The notes: a model not told the origin generated them from the letters alone. Shown: positions 1 through 12,901, counted from the first letter of the stretch. The stretch: DNA of 64,000 nt from Nymphaea colorata (GCF_008831285.2 NC_045139.1:2364704-2428703), one strand, 5' to 3'. Numbers and translations: made by a program.

Positions 1-23
1 AGAGAGAGAGAGAGAGAGAGAGA
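1..23. repeat. (AG)n microsatellite, cut by window edge
   Basis: A pure AG dinucleotide run starts at the first base. It is one of many AG/CT tracts in the window. Confidence 0.9.
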
Positions 24-356
24 AACTGATACATATTCTCATGATTTGATATAAGTTCAAGATTTTGTTCTTTGATTTTCAATCCTAATAGAGTTTGCGT
101 CCCTTATGAGTTAGCAATTATATTTGTAGGTTAGATTGTAAAAGGTTTTTTTATTGCGAAGGTCGAATTTTGTGAACTTGTATAATTCAATCTAGATATC
201 TTGAAGAATAGACACATGATTTCAGGATAGAGTTTGATGTTTTTATGTTGTTAATAAATCTGGACGAACAGGGCAGCCGATTTGTTTAACCCACTTTAAT
301 TTTTTCGCTTTCACTTAACCCAAACTGGGGATCTCCGTTCAGTCACGAAGTCGCCC

Positions 357-465
357 ACCCACACGTAAGCGTAGGCACTGGGCTAGCCGGCGAGTACCAG
401 GTACCTGACCCGAGCCTGAAAAAAAGAGCATTGGGCGTGGGTTCGATAACAGTTTTTAATATATA

Positions 466-501
<36 letters not shown>

Positions 502-660
502 TATATTTTATTATGATTTTTAATATTTATATATTATTTTATATTAAAAATATGTATTTTGTATTTTAATTGGGCCGGGCCCGGGCTTTGGATGTAGGAC
601 TGAACCGAGCTCGACTTCTTATCGGGCCGGGCTGGCTCGATGCCCAGGCTTACTCGTAGG
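357..660. mobile_element. Possible MITE-like repeat with GC-rich arms and AT-rich core
   Basis: The arms contain words such as GGGCCGGGCCCGGGC and CCCGAGCC. They flank an AT core of about 150 bp. A similar arrangement recurs at 1700-2130, and a shorter piece lies at about 60505-60610. I could not define exact ends or a target-site duplication, so the class is open. Confidence 0.35.
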
Positions 661-1449
661 CACAGCTTCCACAGCAAAACCACGTGAATCAAAGCAGACT
701 CTTCAAGATAGATTACCCGTATAACTTAGTTGGTGAGGTTAAGGGCTCGTGAAAATGCGTCTCTTGTGAGCATTAGCTTATGTTTTTTAAGCATAACATC
801 ATTGTACTAAGTTGAATGGTGTACCGCTGTCCTCGGAACTCTGTAGACTGTAAAGGGAATAGGGGTTTCAAGTTTTATTAATTTTCAAAGTGGTGGGTTG
901 TTGACTTCCTTCTCAAGATAGATAACAACATATAAAACTATAAAAAGTCTAATACTTTGCACGCTTGTTTTAATTTTTTTTGTTTAGATTTTTTTTCTGT
1001 TTAGCCGTAAAAGCAAATAAATTACCATGGGTTTTTATTTTGCCAAAATTTGATTGTGTGCTTGTAAAATTGTCAATTAAATGGGAGGATGTCCTAAATA
1101 GTAAATCCTGTTCGGATTTGAAAGCAGATCGAATTACTTAAAAAAGTTTTTACATCTCTTAAGAGAAAAGACTCTATTCAAATTGGGTTCGTATTCAAAG
1201 TTAAATATATCTGATTATATGTGGATTCAGATTTAGGTTAAAAAAGTGTTCTTATATGCCTTCTTTTTCAAAGTCGGATGTTAACATATTGTAATGCGAT
1301 TCTGATTGGATCAAAAGGCTAAACTTGAATTCCGATTTAAAAATTGGATTCCAATCGGACTTAAATTGGTGAACTCACATTTGAGTATAATATAGACATA
1401 ACTGCATTCTTATTCAAATTGGTCCAATTTGAAGAATTGATAATGCAGA

Positions 1450-1507
1450 TATAAGGTACAGTAAGAGATTGTTGGTAATATAAGGTACAGTAAGAGATTG
1501 TTGGTAA
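1450..1507. repeat. 29-bp perfect tandem duplication
   Basis: Two identical 29-bp units (1450-1478 and 1479-1507) start TATAAGGTACAG and end GTTGGTAA. It is non-coding. Confidence 0.9.
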
Positions 1508-1699
1508 TAGTAATATTATGTTATTGTCGTATAAAAATGAAACAAATTTATACGCGATAATAAATGTGTCATGAATACACTTACATCATTTTAATTTTTT
1601 TTAAAGTAAATTTATGTTATAGTAACAATATGTTAATGTTGCTAAATCGCCAATAAAGCCAATTCAAATCCGATGAATTAACACTCGCGTTGGGTTGTA

Positions 1700-2130
1700 G
1701 TTGATTTGGCCGAGAGACAAGCTGTATGTAGCCGAGCTTGACTGTACCCTTAACCCTGACTCATTCAGGGGCTGGGCCCCAGCTATGCCGAGTCTGCTGG
1801 CGAGTAAGGATTGACATCGGGCTAAGCCGCCTTGGTAAGAACCGGGTTTGGGCCCACTGGATCTCTGAAACTTAGACTCAATATCCGAAACCCGGATTCA
1901 GGTTTGGCTCGGCCAGTTATAATAAAAAAATAAAAATTTAAAGATAAAAATATATTTTTAATAATAAAATATATATTATTATTAATAAAAAATATTTTTT
2001 AAAACCAAATCGAGTGGATGGAGTCGATCCGAGCTGGGTTTTTCGGGCTTGAACTCAGGTTCTTACCGGGTCGGGTACTGGACACCCGCTAACGATCCGA
2101 CCCGGTGCCCACCCATACCCGCGAGTGGCT
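1700..2130. mobile_element. Second copy-like GC-arm/AT-core repeat
   Basis: Arms rich in CCGGGT, GGGCCC and GACCCGG flank an AT core at about 1920-2000, as at 357-660. The two are related in composition and layout rather than by long identity. The right arm ends roughly 180 bp before the MENG start codon, so it may overlap the promoter. Confidence 0.35.
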
Positions 2131-2308
2131 CCTGTGTGCCGGTGGGGTCGACGAAAATGTGCTTTAGTTATTCTGTGCGCTTATCATAAGAATCTGACGA
2201 TTCAGATTGTAGATCTCTTCTGAAATGTGATTTGAGATATGACACGATCCCGCCATTTAAGAGGGGGAATAGGAGCTTCCTGTTGGCGCAAACACAACCC
2301 GCGCTAGG

Positions 2309-2833
2309 ATGTCTGTGCTTTCTGCTTCTGTTCCTTCTCCGGCAGTATCCGGCCGGCGATGCCGACGCCTTCCCTCAGTTGGACCTCCGCGCAGCGAATG
2401 GACGTCGTCCGACCGCCAGATTCTCTTCAATCGCATTGCCCCCGTATACGACCACGTAGACTCTTCGACTCTGTTTTTTCCGGTTTCTTCGTGTTGAATG
2501 GGAAACGGAAGAGGGATTTCTAGACCTTGATTCGTGTTTTTTTGGCTCAGTTGAACGATTTGCTGACGGTAGGGCAGCACCGCGTCTGGAAAAGGATGTC
2601 CGTGTCCTGGAGCGGGTAGGGATACCCGTCAGATCTTTGCTCGTGGCTTTTTCTTCTTCGGATGGTCCGCCGGTGGTCATTTCTTCACCTGAAAAATTCT
2701 CCGGTTAAATCTTTTTAGGGCGAAGAAGGGGGATTCGGTGCTTGATTTGTGCTGCGGGAGTGGAGATCTCGCGTTCCTCTTATCCGACAAGGTTGGGCCG
2801 CACGGAAAGGTTATTCTCTTTCTCTCTCTCGCG

Positions 2834-2887
<54 letters not shown>

Positions 2888-5800
2888 TTCTCTCTCTTTC
2901 GATTAAGTTAGTTGATCAGCTCAAGCATCAAGTCGACCGATTAATTCTTTTGGAGATTTTGCATTCTAAGGGGCACATATTACCCGAAATTCTGAATATG
3001 AGCCTCAAGTTTGTCATTTTTCTGAAATGAGCCTCTGTTTTCCTGAACGGTTCACATTTTGGATACAAGGAGAATTCTGGGTCGCTAGAGAAACAGAAGC
3101 GTCATATGGAGCCAAGCCAATGAGCATTTCCTTATTCGAACAGTTTAACATGCATTTAGATCGTGTCTACTGCTATGTTAAGCTATATGAAGTTATGCTG
3201 CGTCTCCAATTTTTTATTCCTATCTTCAATTGCATTGGAGTTTCTGACAATTTTGAGGATCTTCAAGAACGCGTTTATAAAGTGAAGCCACCTTTTCTCT
3301 GTTGGCATTTGCAGGTGACTGCTGTTGATTTTTCAAAGGACCAATTGTCGATTGCGTCAACCAAACAACAATTATTTTGGAAGGCATGCTACCAAAATAT
3401 TGAGTGAGCACTGCTTATATCCGCTCTACCTTTCTTTCCACAGTCTCATTCTTTAACTAGAATTCTGAATCAATAGTGGAGGCACCGAAATTAGTCTTAC
3501 TGGTACAAGCTAAAAATATATAGCAGAAACAAAAGTAGGGAAGTGGAGAAGATTACTTGGATCTTCCCTTGTTCTTTCTGCCCATATATGCATTGCGTCC
3601 TTTATATTTAGGTGGCTGATACTTTTGTACGACTTGTTTCCTCATATTGTTATATTCTCTTATTCTCCCATTGTTATTTTTCTCTTTTCAGTTTGACATG
3701 CAGGATGGTCCATATTTTCAAATTTGTTGTCCAAAGATAAGTTTATAGGACATGAGTCGTTAGTTTTCACTTTTCAGTGAACAAGGCACAGATTTCTCAA
3801 AGGGAAAGACTGAATGTGCGGACATTTTCTAAAATTATACCGGTTCCGAAGCTGAGCCTAAGCTGCTATTGTTTCTGGTACCGTAGAGTTAATAGAATTT
3901 GTACAGAATGTACCTACCAGGTTTAGCGGATGATAAGAATTTAATGAGAATGTTAGTAAGTCCTACATAATTTTCCTCTAAAGAAATTATTGGAGTTCAT
4001 GTGAATATGTAAATTTTCCAGGAAATTGGTTGTTGGTTCAATTAATTTTTTTTATTGGATTATATAACTAGAAACTTGTGCACACCTTGCAAATTTTTTC
4101 CCAAAGGAGTATGTATAATTTTTAAGTATAAGTGGAAGTCACTTGGTAGGCTGGAAAGTAACATTTTGAATCCAAGCAGGAACTGGAGTACTGCAGTAGA
4201 ATATCCTTGGACACCCTTACTGGGATAGAATTCATGTAGGCCATGACCTTTAGACGATTTTCTGTGATCTCCAAGCATTCTTCTTTCTGAAAGGTATTCC
4301 TATGCAGCAGAAGAATTATTATTTTTTTCTACTATTTCCGACATTCCATCTGCCTGTTTGCCTTTGTGATACTCAAGTGAAATTTGTGTTTCTATTTGTC
4401 TTCTGGAATAACTCATGGAAGCCATGTCTATTTCTTAGGCGTAATGCCAAGTGAACAAACACATCCACTGAAAGACTTCACGACCCCTAACGACAGTAGG
4501 CCTGCTCATACCGGCTTCCACCCTGTTAATGGCAACTTAAGTAGTTGAATAACGTCATAAAGAAGCTTAGACCAGGCTGTGGATATCTGTCTTAGTGTTT
4601 TCTTTTTAAGGCCCAATAAGTTCATATGAAATTAATAAATTTGCATCAGTATTATCAAATACTCTGTTCTTACATCAGCATCTTTTTCATGTGATGGTGT
4701 AATCTTTTTGTGCATTTAATACCTTTTATTCTTTAATAAGATGTAAGAAGTTGCACTTTTCCGACCATCTGCTTTCTGGTAGGTGGATTGAAGGTGATGC
4801 GCTGGATCTCCCATTTGAAGATGCAACTTTCGATGCTGTTACAATGGGCTTTGGACTTCGTAATCTGGTTGACAGATATAGAGCATTCAATGAAATTTAC
4901 AGGGTGTTGAAAGAAGGTTGTTCCATCTCTTTCCGTTAACTTTTCTGATTATTTTATTAATGACCCTAAGCCATCGTCGTGAATAATGAGTTATTTGCAT
5001 TTTGCAGGTTCCAGGGTATCCATTTTAGATTTTAACAAGAGCACTGATTCATCCGTTGATTTTCTTCAGGTTTCTAGCCTATTTCTTCCCTTTTACTCAA
5101 GTCTAATAAAATCTAATTGCTATATTTTGTAGTAAAATATGTCTTCGTTGGTTTCCTTCAGGTGACTCGTCTATACCGTCCCTTTCAATGGAATTTAGCT
5201 TATGGTTTTTTATCTAATTGATAACATTTAAAAATACTTTACCGATGGCAAAAGAAGAAAATGGTATCATGTTTATATCTCATTGGCACATCTTACATTG
5301 CATGATTGCCTCCCTTATTTTGTGGGCTGATCTTTCTGGGAAAGATGTGAAGTTAAGATGGACATCTTGATGAAAAATTTGGTTTAGGCATACAATTTGG
5401 GGCTGGCTTACTCTCTAGGGCTTACCAATGTACAGGCCTAAATAAGGGCCGAATCCTAGGCGAATCTCTATTTCTCTCTCCCTGTCTCAAGTCTTTCTAC
5501 CTTCTTTCAAAATTTCAGGAAACAATTTATATCAGTCGAAGTAAATTAAACTTTAACCGACTTTTAAGGACAAAATTGCTCACCTAGAATTTTCTTTCTT
5601 ATTAATGTAGGGGTGGATCATAGACAACGTTGTTGTGCCTGCCGGAAATGCCTATGGACTTAGCAAGGAATATGCGTACTTGAGAAGCTCCATTGCAGAG
5701 TTCTTAACAGGTTGGCTTTGCCATTTAAATGGTTTCTTATTGCCTTCTCCTCTTGAAATCAACCATATAAGATCATAACAATTTTAGACCTAAGAAGTGG

Positions 5801-6036
5801 CCCAATAATATTTGAAAACTATTGTTGTCTGATGTTTCTCTTGGTAGCTTCTTTCCTTGTGTTGAAATGATTCTTGTGGCAGTAAATTTATGTCTTCAAT
5901 GCTTATGGATAAGCAATTTAAAATTTTGTTAACAGGAAAAGAACAAGAGAAAATGGCAGAGGAAGTTGGATTTTCAAATGTCAGGCATTACGAAATTGCT
6001 GGAGGTCTCATGGGAAATTTGGTGGCCTCTCGCTAA
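2309..6036 (+). CDS. MENG: 2-phytyl-1,4-naphthoquinone methyltransferase, chloroplastic (MENG)
   Basis: Predicted to methylate demethylphylloquinone with S-adenosylmethionine, the last ring methylation of phylloquinone (vitamin K1, the photosystem I cofactor) synthesis in plastids. Eight exons: 2309-2455, 2551-2615, 2719-2809, 3315-3403, 4783-4916, 5008-5069, 5611-5710, 5936-6036, all with GT-AG introns. Joined they give 789 nt, 262 aa, ending at TAA 6034-6036. The first ~30 residues are Ser/Arg-rich without acid residues, like a transit peptide. FNRIAPVYD starts the conserved UbiE/COQ5-type fold. VLDLCCGSGDLAF is the SAM-binding motif I, DAVTMGFGLRN is the UbiE signature region, and MGNLVASR is the C-terminus. 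Length matches the plant MENG family, which is shorter than mitochondrial COQ5; the lack of a COQ5-like N-terminus also favours MENG. The gene looks intact. Confidence 0.93.
2835..2878. repeat. (CT)n microsatellite in MENG intron 3
   Basis: A long CT run begins about 25 nt after the donor of MENG intron 3 (donor at 2810). The whole 5' part of the intron is pyrimidine-rich. Confidence 0.9.
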
Positions 6037-7704
6037 CTGTAAAGCACAAAGAACAGAACTGATGATTTTTTCCATTGATCAGTACAAAGTTTTGTTTCTC
6101 TTTTGAAGAAAAGAAGAACTGCTACCCAGAGAGTAAATGGGCAGTCTATGAGTTTAGTGTTATATTGGCTTCTTTGGCTGTACCAATGTTGCCCGCATTT
6201 GATTTTTTAAGTGTATTCGAAAAGCTTTTCTTGGCAGCAAATGGCCCCTTATCTCCCTACATTTGCAGGTACATAGTACGCCTGGTCAGGTTCGGTCCAT
6301 TTTGCATTAGAAGCCGACCTGAAATCAGCTTGTGGCTCACGTTGAAGCGGTTCAAGTTCAATCTGGGTTCGTGCAAGAGGATCATGACCCAAGCCCGCAA
6401 GCTCATTCAGAAAAGAACAATAACTCCGCCCTGTCCTCTGGCGGATTCCGGCCATTTATATGAGCGGCGCTGAGCTGAAGACTGGCTCGGGCCATTTTCG
6501 GATGCGTGCCAGAAGCTGGCAACCATGCAGCGACCTATTTTTAACCCAAGTTTTGTTGCATGTGCTCGAACCACCACCTTCCTCTGCCCGGGACTCCCGC
6601 GCTGATGCTGATCTCCAATAGCTAAATCTGCCCATCCACCGTCACCTCGCTGGTATATCCATCAAACTGCTTTCCCACCATCCAGATCCAATAAGCTCAT
6701 ACCCGATCCGATCCACCAAGAATTTGGATAAGCTCCAAAGCTTGTTCAACGGCATGTCATCAAGATCCAATTGATGCTTTACCACACCTCGATACCAACA
6801 GGATCTGCATTTGTCAGACTGGTACATGTAAATTCGGCACAGAAAAGTGAGAATATGACAGATTTGAAGAAGAAGCATGAAGGTGGTATTGAATTTGGAA
6901 TTTATGTGCACATTACAGTGGAATCAATGGGGATGTATCTAAACTTATCCAGATCCGAGTCTAAACTGAGTCTGGTAGAGATGGATCCTTACTGATCTCC
7001 TCGAGTAACAGCTGCCTGCACAAACGCCGATGCAGTGAATCCGGAGAGGAATCATCGGTGTACCGGAGCATGTGTGAGAGGAACCGAATTCCTCCGGCCA
7101 GCCGGAGAAATCCACCCCACTTGCCGGTATTTGAGAGCTCCCATTCCAAGTATGACCCATGGCTTGAAAATCTACCAAGATTAGAATATCAAATTCTTTG
7201 AGAATTGAGCCAAACCCAGCTCAAATATGCTAATATGATATCATCATTTTACTTTAGAAATTCAACTCAGATCGAAACCCAAGAACTGGCCCGACCCATT
7301 AGCTTGTGCCCGTCCTAGATTTTAGATTTAAGATACTGAACTCGGGTCGAACTATTACAGCTCAGATCAATTTCAGGTATCAGCCGAGTAATGCATTAAA
7401 CCTAAACAATAAAATCATTGCATATAGAGAATTTTAGAAAATTGAGAAACAGATTTTCTGCTAAAGGCAGCAGATGATCAGAGTGCCAGATTATATGATC
7501 TGCTCCCCTCAAGTCCAACTGTCGATCCAAGCTGTTATGGTCCGTTGACAACAAACCGACCCAAATCCAGGTCCATTCCTCCTACCAAAAAACCACCAAT
7601 GCCCAATAACTGCAAACCAGAAGAGGAGGAGGAAGACGATGGAGAAGGAGAGAGAGAAGAGAGGACCCCCTAACAAGAACGAAGGTCTTCGCCTTCACTC
7701 CTGA
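6037..7704. other. Intergenic region between MENG and the CRK cluster
   Basis: Holds the MENG 3' flank and the upstream region of the first CRK gene. A GC-richer patch at about 6250-7180 has short open frames on both strands. The minus frame at 7149-6961 (62 aa, with GGFLRLAGGIRF) looks protein-like by composition, but I do not recognise it and see no gene around it. The last ~90 bases before 7705 are a GAGGA-rich likely 5' leader. Confidence 0.5.
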
Positions 7705-10700
7705 ATGGCACGGGCCTTTGTTTCACGCTCCACCTGCCTCTCCTTCCTCGCCTTCATCGTCCTCTTCGCACCCATCCACTTCATTTTCGAAGTCCTTCCT
7801 CGTTTCTACTCACCGGAAAAGGTGGTCTCCTCCATCTGCGGCAGCACCCCTTCTTCCGGCCTCTTGTCCTATCTCGACAACCTCGACGATGCCCTCAACC
7901 TTCTAGGCAACCTGATGGAGAACTCCTCCTTCGGCGTCGCCCAGTTCGGTCACGGCCCTGGCGCCGTCTACGTCCTCGCGCAGTGCGCCGGCTACCTCGA
8001 CCGCGTCGGCTGCTTTTCGTGCCATGAGAAGAGCCGCAGCTTCCTTTGGTCCTCCTGCCATCCTCCCGTCGGCCGGTTTTTCCTCGACAGCTGCTTCCTC
8101 CGCGCAGACAGCTACCGGTTCTTCAACGAGACGGTCTCGGCGGGTGACGCGAGCTCCTGCGGCGGCACCAGGTTGGACTCCGGGCTCGGCGAGTTCGTCC
8201 GCGGGAAGGTCACCGGCGTGGTGAACCGGGCCGTGCAGGGTGGCGGGTATGCGTTCGAGTCTGGGCAGTCGTCCGAAGGGGGAACGATATTCGTGATGGC
8301 GCAGTGCTGGAGGAGCCTGGACGAGGCGGGGTGCCGCGAGTGCCTCGCGGGAGCTGTGGCGAAGGCTGACGGCTGCATTCCGTCGACGGAGTTCAGGGTG
8401 ACGAGCGCCGGTTGCGTCTTGCGGTATTCTAGTTCGGACTTCTCGAAGCAGGACGTCTTGTTGTCCCGGGCCTGGCTCCAAGTGCAATACAGTAAGTAAG
8501 TAAGGCCTGTGTCTGCTGGCTGGCCATGACTGGATTCTGAGAGAAGGATATTACTCTAGTTTGCTTCGTCATAACCTAGATTGTAGGATGAATTTGAGTC
8601 GTCATGGCAAAGATTGAACTTTGTGGAATAATTTGTCAGAAAAAGCAAAGTGTATATCAACAAATAAATGTGACTTGTTTGTTTCGGGATTATAGATGTT
8701 GGAGTTCGAGTGAAATTTTCTCTATTTACTAGAAAGTGGTAGGCTATGTATCGTACTGGTAATATAGCAGAACACTGCTCTTTTGTGCTTTCGTGGAAAG
8801 GTTTTCTCTAACTTGTTATTTCTATGATGCAGTTGAAAACATGTTCGCCTCGGTTGCTTTGTTCTTCTTCCTCTTTCTCTACATCGTCGCACTGGCTCTA
8901 CTGGGCAAACACCTCTATGTGACTTGCTGTCGTAAAACAATTAAGTGGGTGAGCAAAGGGAAAGGTGAGAGGATCACACCTGAATAATGAAATAGGGAGG
9001 CCATTTAGTTTGTTGACTATTGTTTTGGTTCTGTAACAATTGGACTTTTGTGTATTTTGCAGGCAATGCAATGTCACAAGGAATTGATCTATCTATTGTC
9101 GCAAAGGACTTGATGTTCAAACAGTCCGTGCTTGTGAAAGCAACCGACTCATTCAGCAAAGCAAACAAACTTGGTCAAGGAGGATTTGGTGATGTTTACA
9201 AGGTGAGGTTCTCTCAGTCAAAAATGCAAAGCTTTAATTGCTGGAACTTTTAATCATGCCAATTAACTAAGTCTGTGTCCAAATTGGTTTAAACTTTAAA
9301 TGACTTTGGTAAGGTTCGGAACTACTGGTTGTTTGGTGTTTGACAAACATACTGGCTTCAATTTTAGCCTGAATTTAACTATTGCATTCTTACAGAATTT
9401 TGTTCCGCTGATGTACTCCCTTGCATGCTAAATCAGGGACGCTTGCCTGATGGGAGAGAAGTTGCAGTAAAAAGACTTTTTGTAAGGGCAAATGGTCGAG
9501 GTCAGGAAATTTACAATGAAATAAGCATTATAAGTCGTGCCCAACACAAGAACCTTGTTAGCTTCCTGGGATACAGCCTTTCTGGTGATGAGAGCCTTCT
9601 TGTCTATGAATTCCTTCCCAACACAAGCCTCGACAGAATACTTTTTGGTATGCATTATAAAATGCTTCATCGCATGTAATTAGTCCCTTATGCCTTATCT
9701 CGATGTGTTCTTTTGTTTTGTTTCTTGTGGACTCCTTTGTTCTCTGATTATGCCTTCACTATCTGGTTTTTATCCGTACAAATAGTTTCGAGGAACTAAA
9801 TCACTAGTTCCTGTTGAGATTGTCTTTGGTGCAAAATCCTTGATACCAAGACTTATGACTCTAGGTGCCTAGATGTCACTAGCTCGTTGTTCATGACCAC
9901 CTACATGTAAAAACATTGACATGGCAGCTCCGATGAGCTTGGCTTTGCGCTTTATACACTCGAGTGCTTGAAAAAAATCACAAAATGAAGTGATTGTGTA
10001 ATGATTTTCTTAGATAACACTATTCGTTATTCAATTATCAGATTAGTTGTTTTGCCACATCTGTCTTTACCTACGTTTGTGGAATTTGATCTGCAGATAC
10101 AGAGAAGAAAAAAGAGCTAACCTGGAAGAAGAGGCAGGAGATAGTCCTCGGTACAGCTGAAGGACTAGAATACCTCCATAAAAGATGTGAATATAAGATA
10201 ATTCATAGGGACATAAAGGCAAGCAATATTTTGTTGGATGAAAATCTAAGGCCCAAGATAGCAGATTTTGGCTTAGCACGCCTCTTCTCTTCTGATAATT
10301 CTCATATCAGCACTTCAATTGCTGGAACACTGTAAGGAGTTTTTCTTTGTTTTGTTTTCTGTTAAATTAAACAACTTCTGCAATAGGATCTCTAAGATTG
10401 GATTGCGTTCAGTGCAATAAAATTTGTTAAACCTGGTTAGCTTCATTTTCCAGAGGATATATGGCTCCAGAGTACATTGGTCACGGACAATTATCAGAGA
10501 AAGTTGATGTTTACAGCTTTGGAGTTCTTGTGCTAGAAATTATTAGTGGTACAAGAAACAACAGCTTTGACAGGCTAGATGGCGATACTTTAGTTTCAAA
10601 GGTGCGTTCATTACTATCAATCTGCATATAATCATTTTTTCTTCACATAAATTTTAGTTTAGATCTTTTTCAAATGTCAGAAAACTAACTGTGGATCTTG

Positions 10701-11229
10701 ACAAAACAAAAGGTTTGGTAGCATTTTCATGACCTTAGTTATCAATTTGACAAATCCTCGTTACATTTTTTCAACACTAAATCCATGTCGTAACTAGTAG
10801 GAAAATTTAGACAAATGTTCAGATATTCAATCCTAATTTTTTTAATATCATGTTTTCTTCCAGGCATGGAATTTGTATCGGTCTGCGTTACTACCACAAC
10901 TTATTGATGAAAGTGTGGAAAGTAGCAATCCAGATGAGGTGTCGCGGCTGGCGATAGTTGGCCTTCTTTGCACTCAGGAAGTACCAGCTCTACGGCCATG
11001 TATGAGTCTGTTAGTTGGAATGCTAAGATATAAAGACTTTCATCTCCCAACACCTTCAAAGCCTCCATTTGTGCATAGCTTCAGCATAGGAGACGTGTCT
11101 GAACAGTCCGATACCCCATTTAATCCAAATGGCTTCAGCATAGGAGACGTGTGTGAAAAGTCCGATACCCCATTGAATCCAAACGTTTCCTTTTCTTCCC
11201 TTGATTGTAGTGAGATGTATCCTAGATGA
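7705..11229 (+). CDS. Cysteine-rich receptor-like protein kinase (CRK, two DUF26), unit 1, intact
   Basis: Plasma-membrane receptor kinase with an apoplastic DUF26 (Gnk2-like) pair and a cytosolic Ser/Thr kinase. Seven exons: 7705-8491, 8833-8964, 9063-9202, 9437-9647, 10097-10331, 10454-10601, 10864-11229; joined 2019 nt, 672 aa. Signal peptide about 1-30. The DUF26 C-x8-C-x2-C motifs are C94/C103/C106 and C201/C210/C213. The transmembrane helix is at the start of exon 2. Kinase motifs are complete: [10 protein letters not shown] (344-353), the VAVK lysine, HRD 460-462 (RD kinase), DFG 480-482 and MAPEY. The extracellular half resembles the CRK2/CRK3 branch, but I would not fix the orthologue. 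The frame would stop at 8497-8499 if exon 1 were not spliced; the GTAAGTAAG donor at 8492 and in-frame continuation argue for splicing. Oddity: an 18-residue tail repeat (see 11080-11187). Tail-to-tail with a (-) relic. Confidence 0.9.
11080..11187 (+). repeat. 54-bp in-frame tandem duplication in the CRK C-terminal tail
   Basis: Units 11080-11133 and 11134-11187 each encode 18 residues beginning FSIGDV and ending in NPN plus one residue, with a few substitutions between them. The homologous relic near 26080-26150 carries a single copy. Confidence 0.92.
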
Positions 11230-11613
11230 TCCATTTTGTTGCTTCCTCTCTTTCACTCTCATATTGAGGTTTGTAAGAGCAGTGTGCGTTCTGCCTTTGC
11301 ATGCATCTCCATGTGTGCATGCAGTGATGCTGCATGGAACGACTATGGAGTTCTACACTCCAAAACCCAGTTCCTCAACCAACGCTAAATTCATGAAATT
11401 CTGCATGCTGATGATGCCAACTGATTGACAGTTGAAGCTGAGCAGGTTGCACCCGTTTTTTTTTCCCAGTCTGGGGCTGAAGTTTCCAGAAAACCATTGA
11501 GCGGTGACTATGATAACTGGAAGGTTTTCCAATGAAAAGTGGGTTTTCAAAAGGGGGAAAAGGAATATTTGAACGCATTGGTGTAGCAGGAAGGGCTGGG
11601 CTGTCACACTTCC

Positions 11614-12510
11614 ATGGACTCCTTAAGTTGGAAAGCACCGTGGGGTCTTCATTTGTACTCCCAGAGATTCAGGATGAGATTTTCAGCACCATGGCCGATC
11701 TCTAGACCGTATGCACGAAGCGTCGAAGCAAAAGAGAAGATGAATATCCAGGTAATTCTGACACAGCATAAGAATCGAACAATGCTTGGACCACCTGAAT
11801 TGTCAAAGCAAAAGAGAACGTGGATATTCATGATAGATTTGATGTAGTAATAGGCATCTAAGAATGATCTTAGATCAACTGAATTGCTGAAACATTTAAG
11901 ACTGTCACAGTCAATGCCACATGCTGTACGAACTAATATTTGTACCCAATGTCTTTTACAAAGGAATCAAATGGCAAATTTTGTCTTTTTTGGTGTTAAA
12001 CTAACTTCAAAATCTGTTCTCAAGGCAAGCTCAAAGGTTGCAAGGACTCAAACACACTTTCGCTTCTTTAGCTTACGATGATTAAATCATGTCCCAGATT
12101 CATGGAGCATGGTTTCGCAGTAATCTTTTCTGCCATATATGTAACTGCATACAATAGCATTCAAATCCTACAAGGCCGACATGCTTCAACTCACATCAAC
12201 CACAGTAATTGGCAACCTACTTTGTGAATATGAAGATTCACCGGCGGTCCGGCAGAGCCTTCTAGAAGAAATGCACTAGGTAGAATAAGAATAAAATATA
12301 CAATGGTTATGCACTAAACACGAATAAGAATTGCATTTTAAGAAGTAAAATATACGATGGTTGATTTCAAATTTAATCAAGCTTAGGATATGGATGTTAC
12401 CATTTGTAAAGATAGCCCAACTGTTGTATGAAATAATCGTCCCCCATCCCAGTTACCATATTCGATTATATGCACCCCATAGCTGTATTTTTCTTGTTTA
12501 TTGTACTTTT
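11614..12510 (-). pseudogene. Relic 3' end of a minus-strand CRK gene (unit 1 partner)
   Basis: Bases 11614-12270 match, in order, the 3' flank of the two minus-strand CRK genes (about 15510-16240 and 26640-27470), for example the CTTAAGYTGG..GGTCTTC stretch and the ACTCACATCAACCACAGTAATTG stretch. Bases 12290-12500 match intron 6 and exon 6 of the 16262-19138 gene (on plus, the CCCAGTTAC...CCATAGCTGTA stretch encoding the kinase YSFG region). No upstream exons follow; the body is gone. It shows that unit 1 once had a convergent partner like units 2 and 3. Confidence 0.7.
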
Positions 12511-12851
12511 CCTCTTTTTGAGCTAATTGAAAGATTCTAATTGAAGTAATACGTATTCTGCTTTAAATTCCTTCTTGGATTTTGTTCCTCGTGTTCAACC
12601 CAGACCCACTGCTTTGTGGAGACCAGTTTCTAAATTTTATTTTTAATGATATGCAATTTCCATTACTTTTTGTTAAAATTATTAATTTTGGAAGTCATAT
12701 AGTAGAATCTGCGTCAAAAATAACACTATTTATTTGTTTAATTATCATGCAGTGATACTCGGTACAACTGAAGGATGATAGTACCTGACCATAAAAGATG
12801 TGAAAAGATCATTCATGGGGACATAATTAAAGGCGAACAACATTCTTCTTA

Positions 12852-12852
<1 letters not shown>

Positions 12853-12898
<46 letters not shown>
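12853..12898. repeat. (TA)n microsatellite inside the CRK relic
   Basis: About 46 bp of pure TA interrupts the exon 5 relic. Confidence 0.92.

Positions 12899-12901
<3 letters not shown>

Larger units (their letters stand above)
24..2308. other. Intergenic region upstream of MENG
   Basis: No coding exon is recognisable. The stretch is AT-rich and holds two elements with GC-rich, GGGCC/CCGGG-type arms around an AT-rich core (357-660 and 1700-2130), an AT tract near 470-497, and a 29-bp tandem duplication at 1450-1507. The MENG promoter should lie in the last few hundred bases, but I see no box I would defend. Confidence 0.6.

Noticed and set aside
2309-6036. Calling the methyltransferase COQ5 (mitochondrial ubiquinone)
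   Set aside because: The short length, transit-peptide-like N-terminus and FNRIAPVYD start fit the plastid MENG branch better.
7903-8487. Long minus-strand frame antisense to CRK exon 1
   Set aside because: It is a shadow of the GC-rich coding exon, with no recognisable domain.
7705-8499. A free-standing 264-aa secreted two-DUF26 protein ending at 8499
   Set aside because: The GTAAGTAAG donor at 8492 and the in-phase TM exon at 8833, followed by a complete kinase, fit a normal CRK. A retained-intron isoform cannot be excluded.
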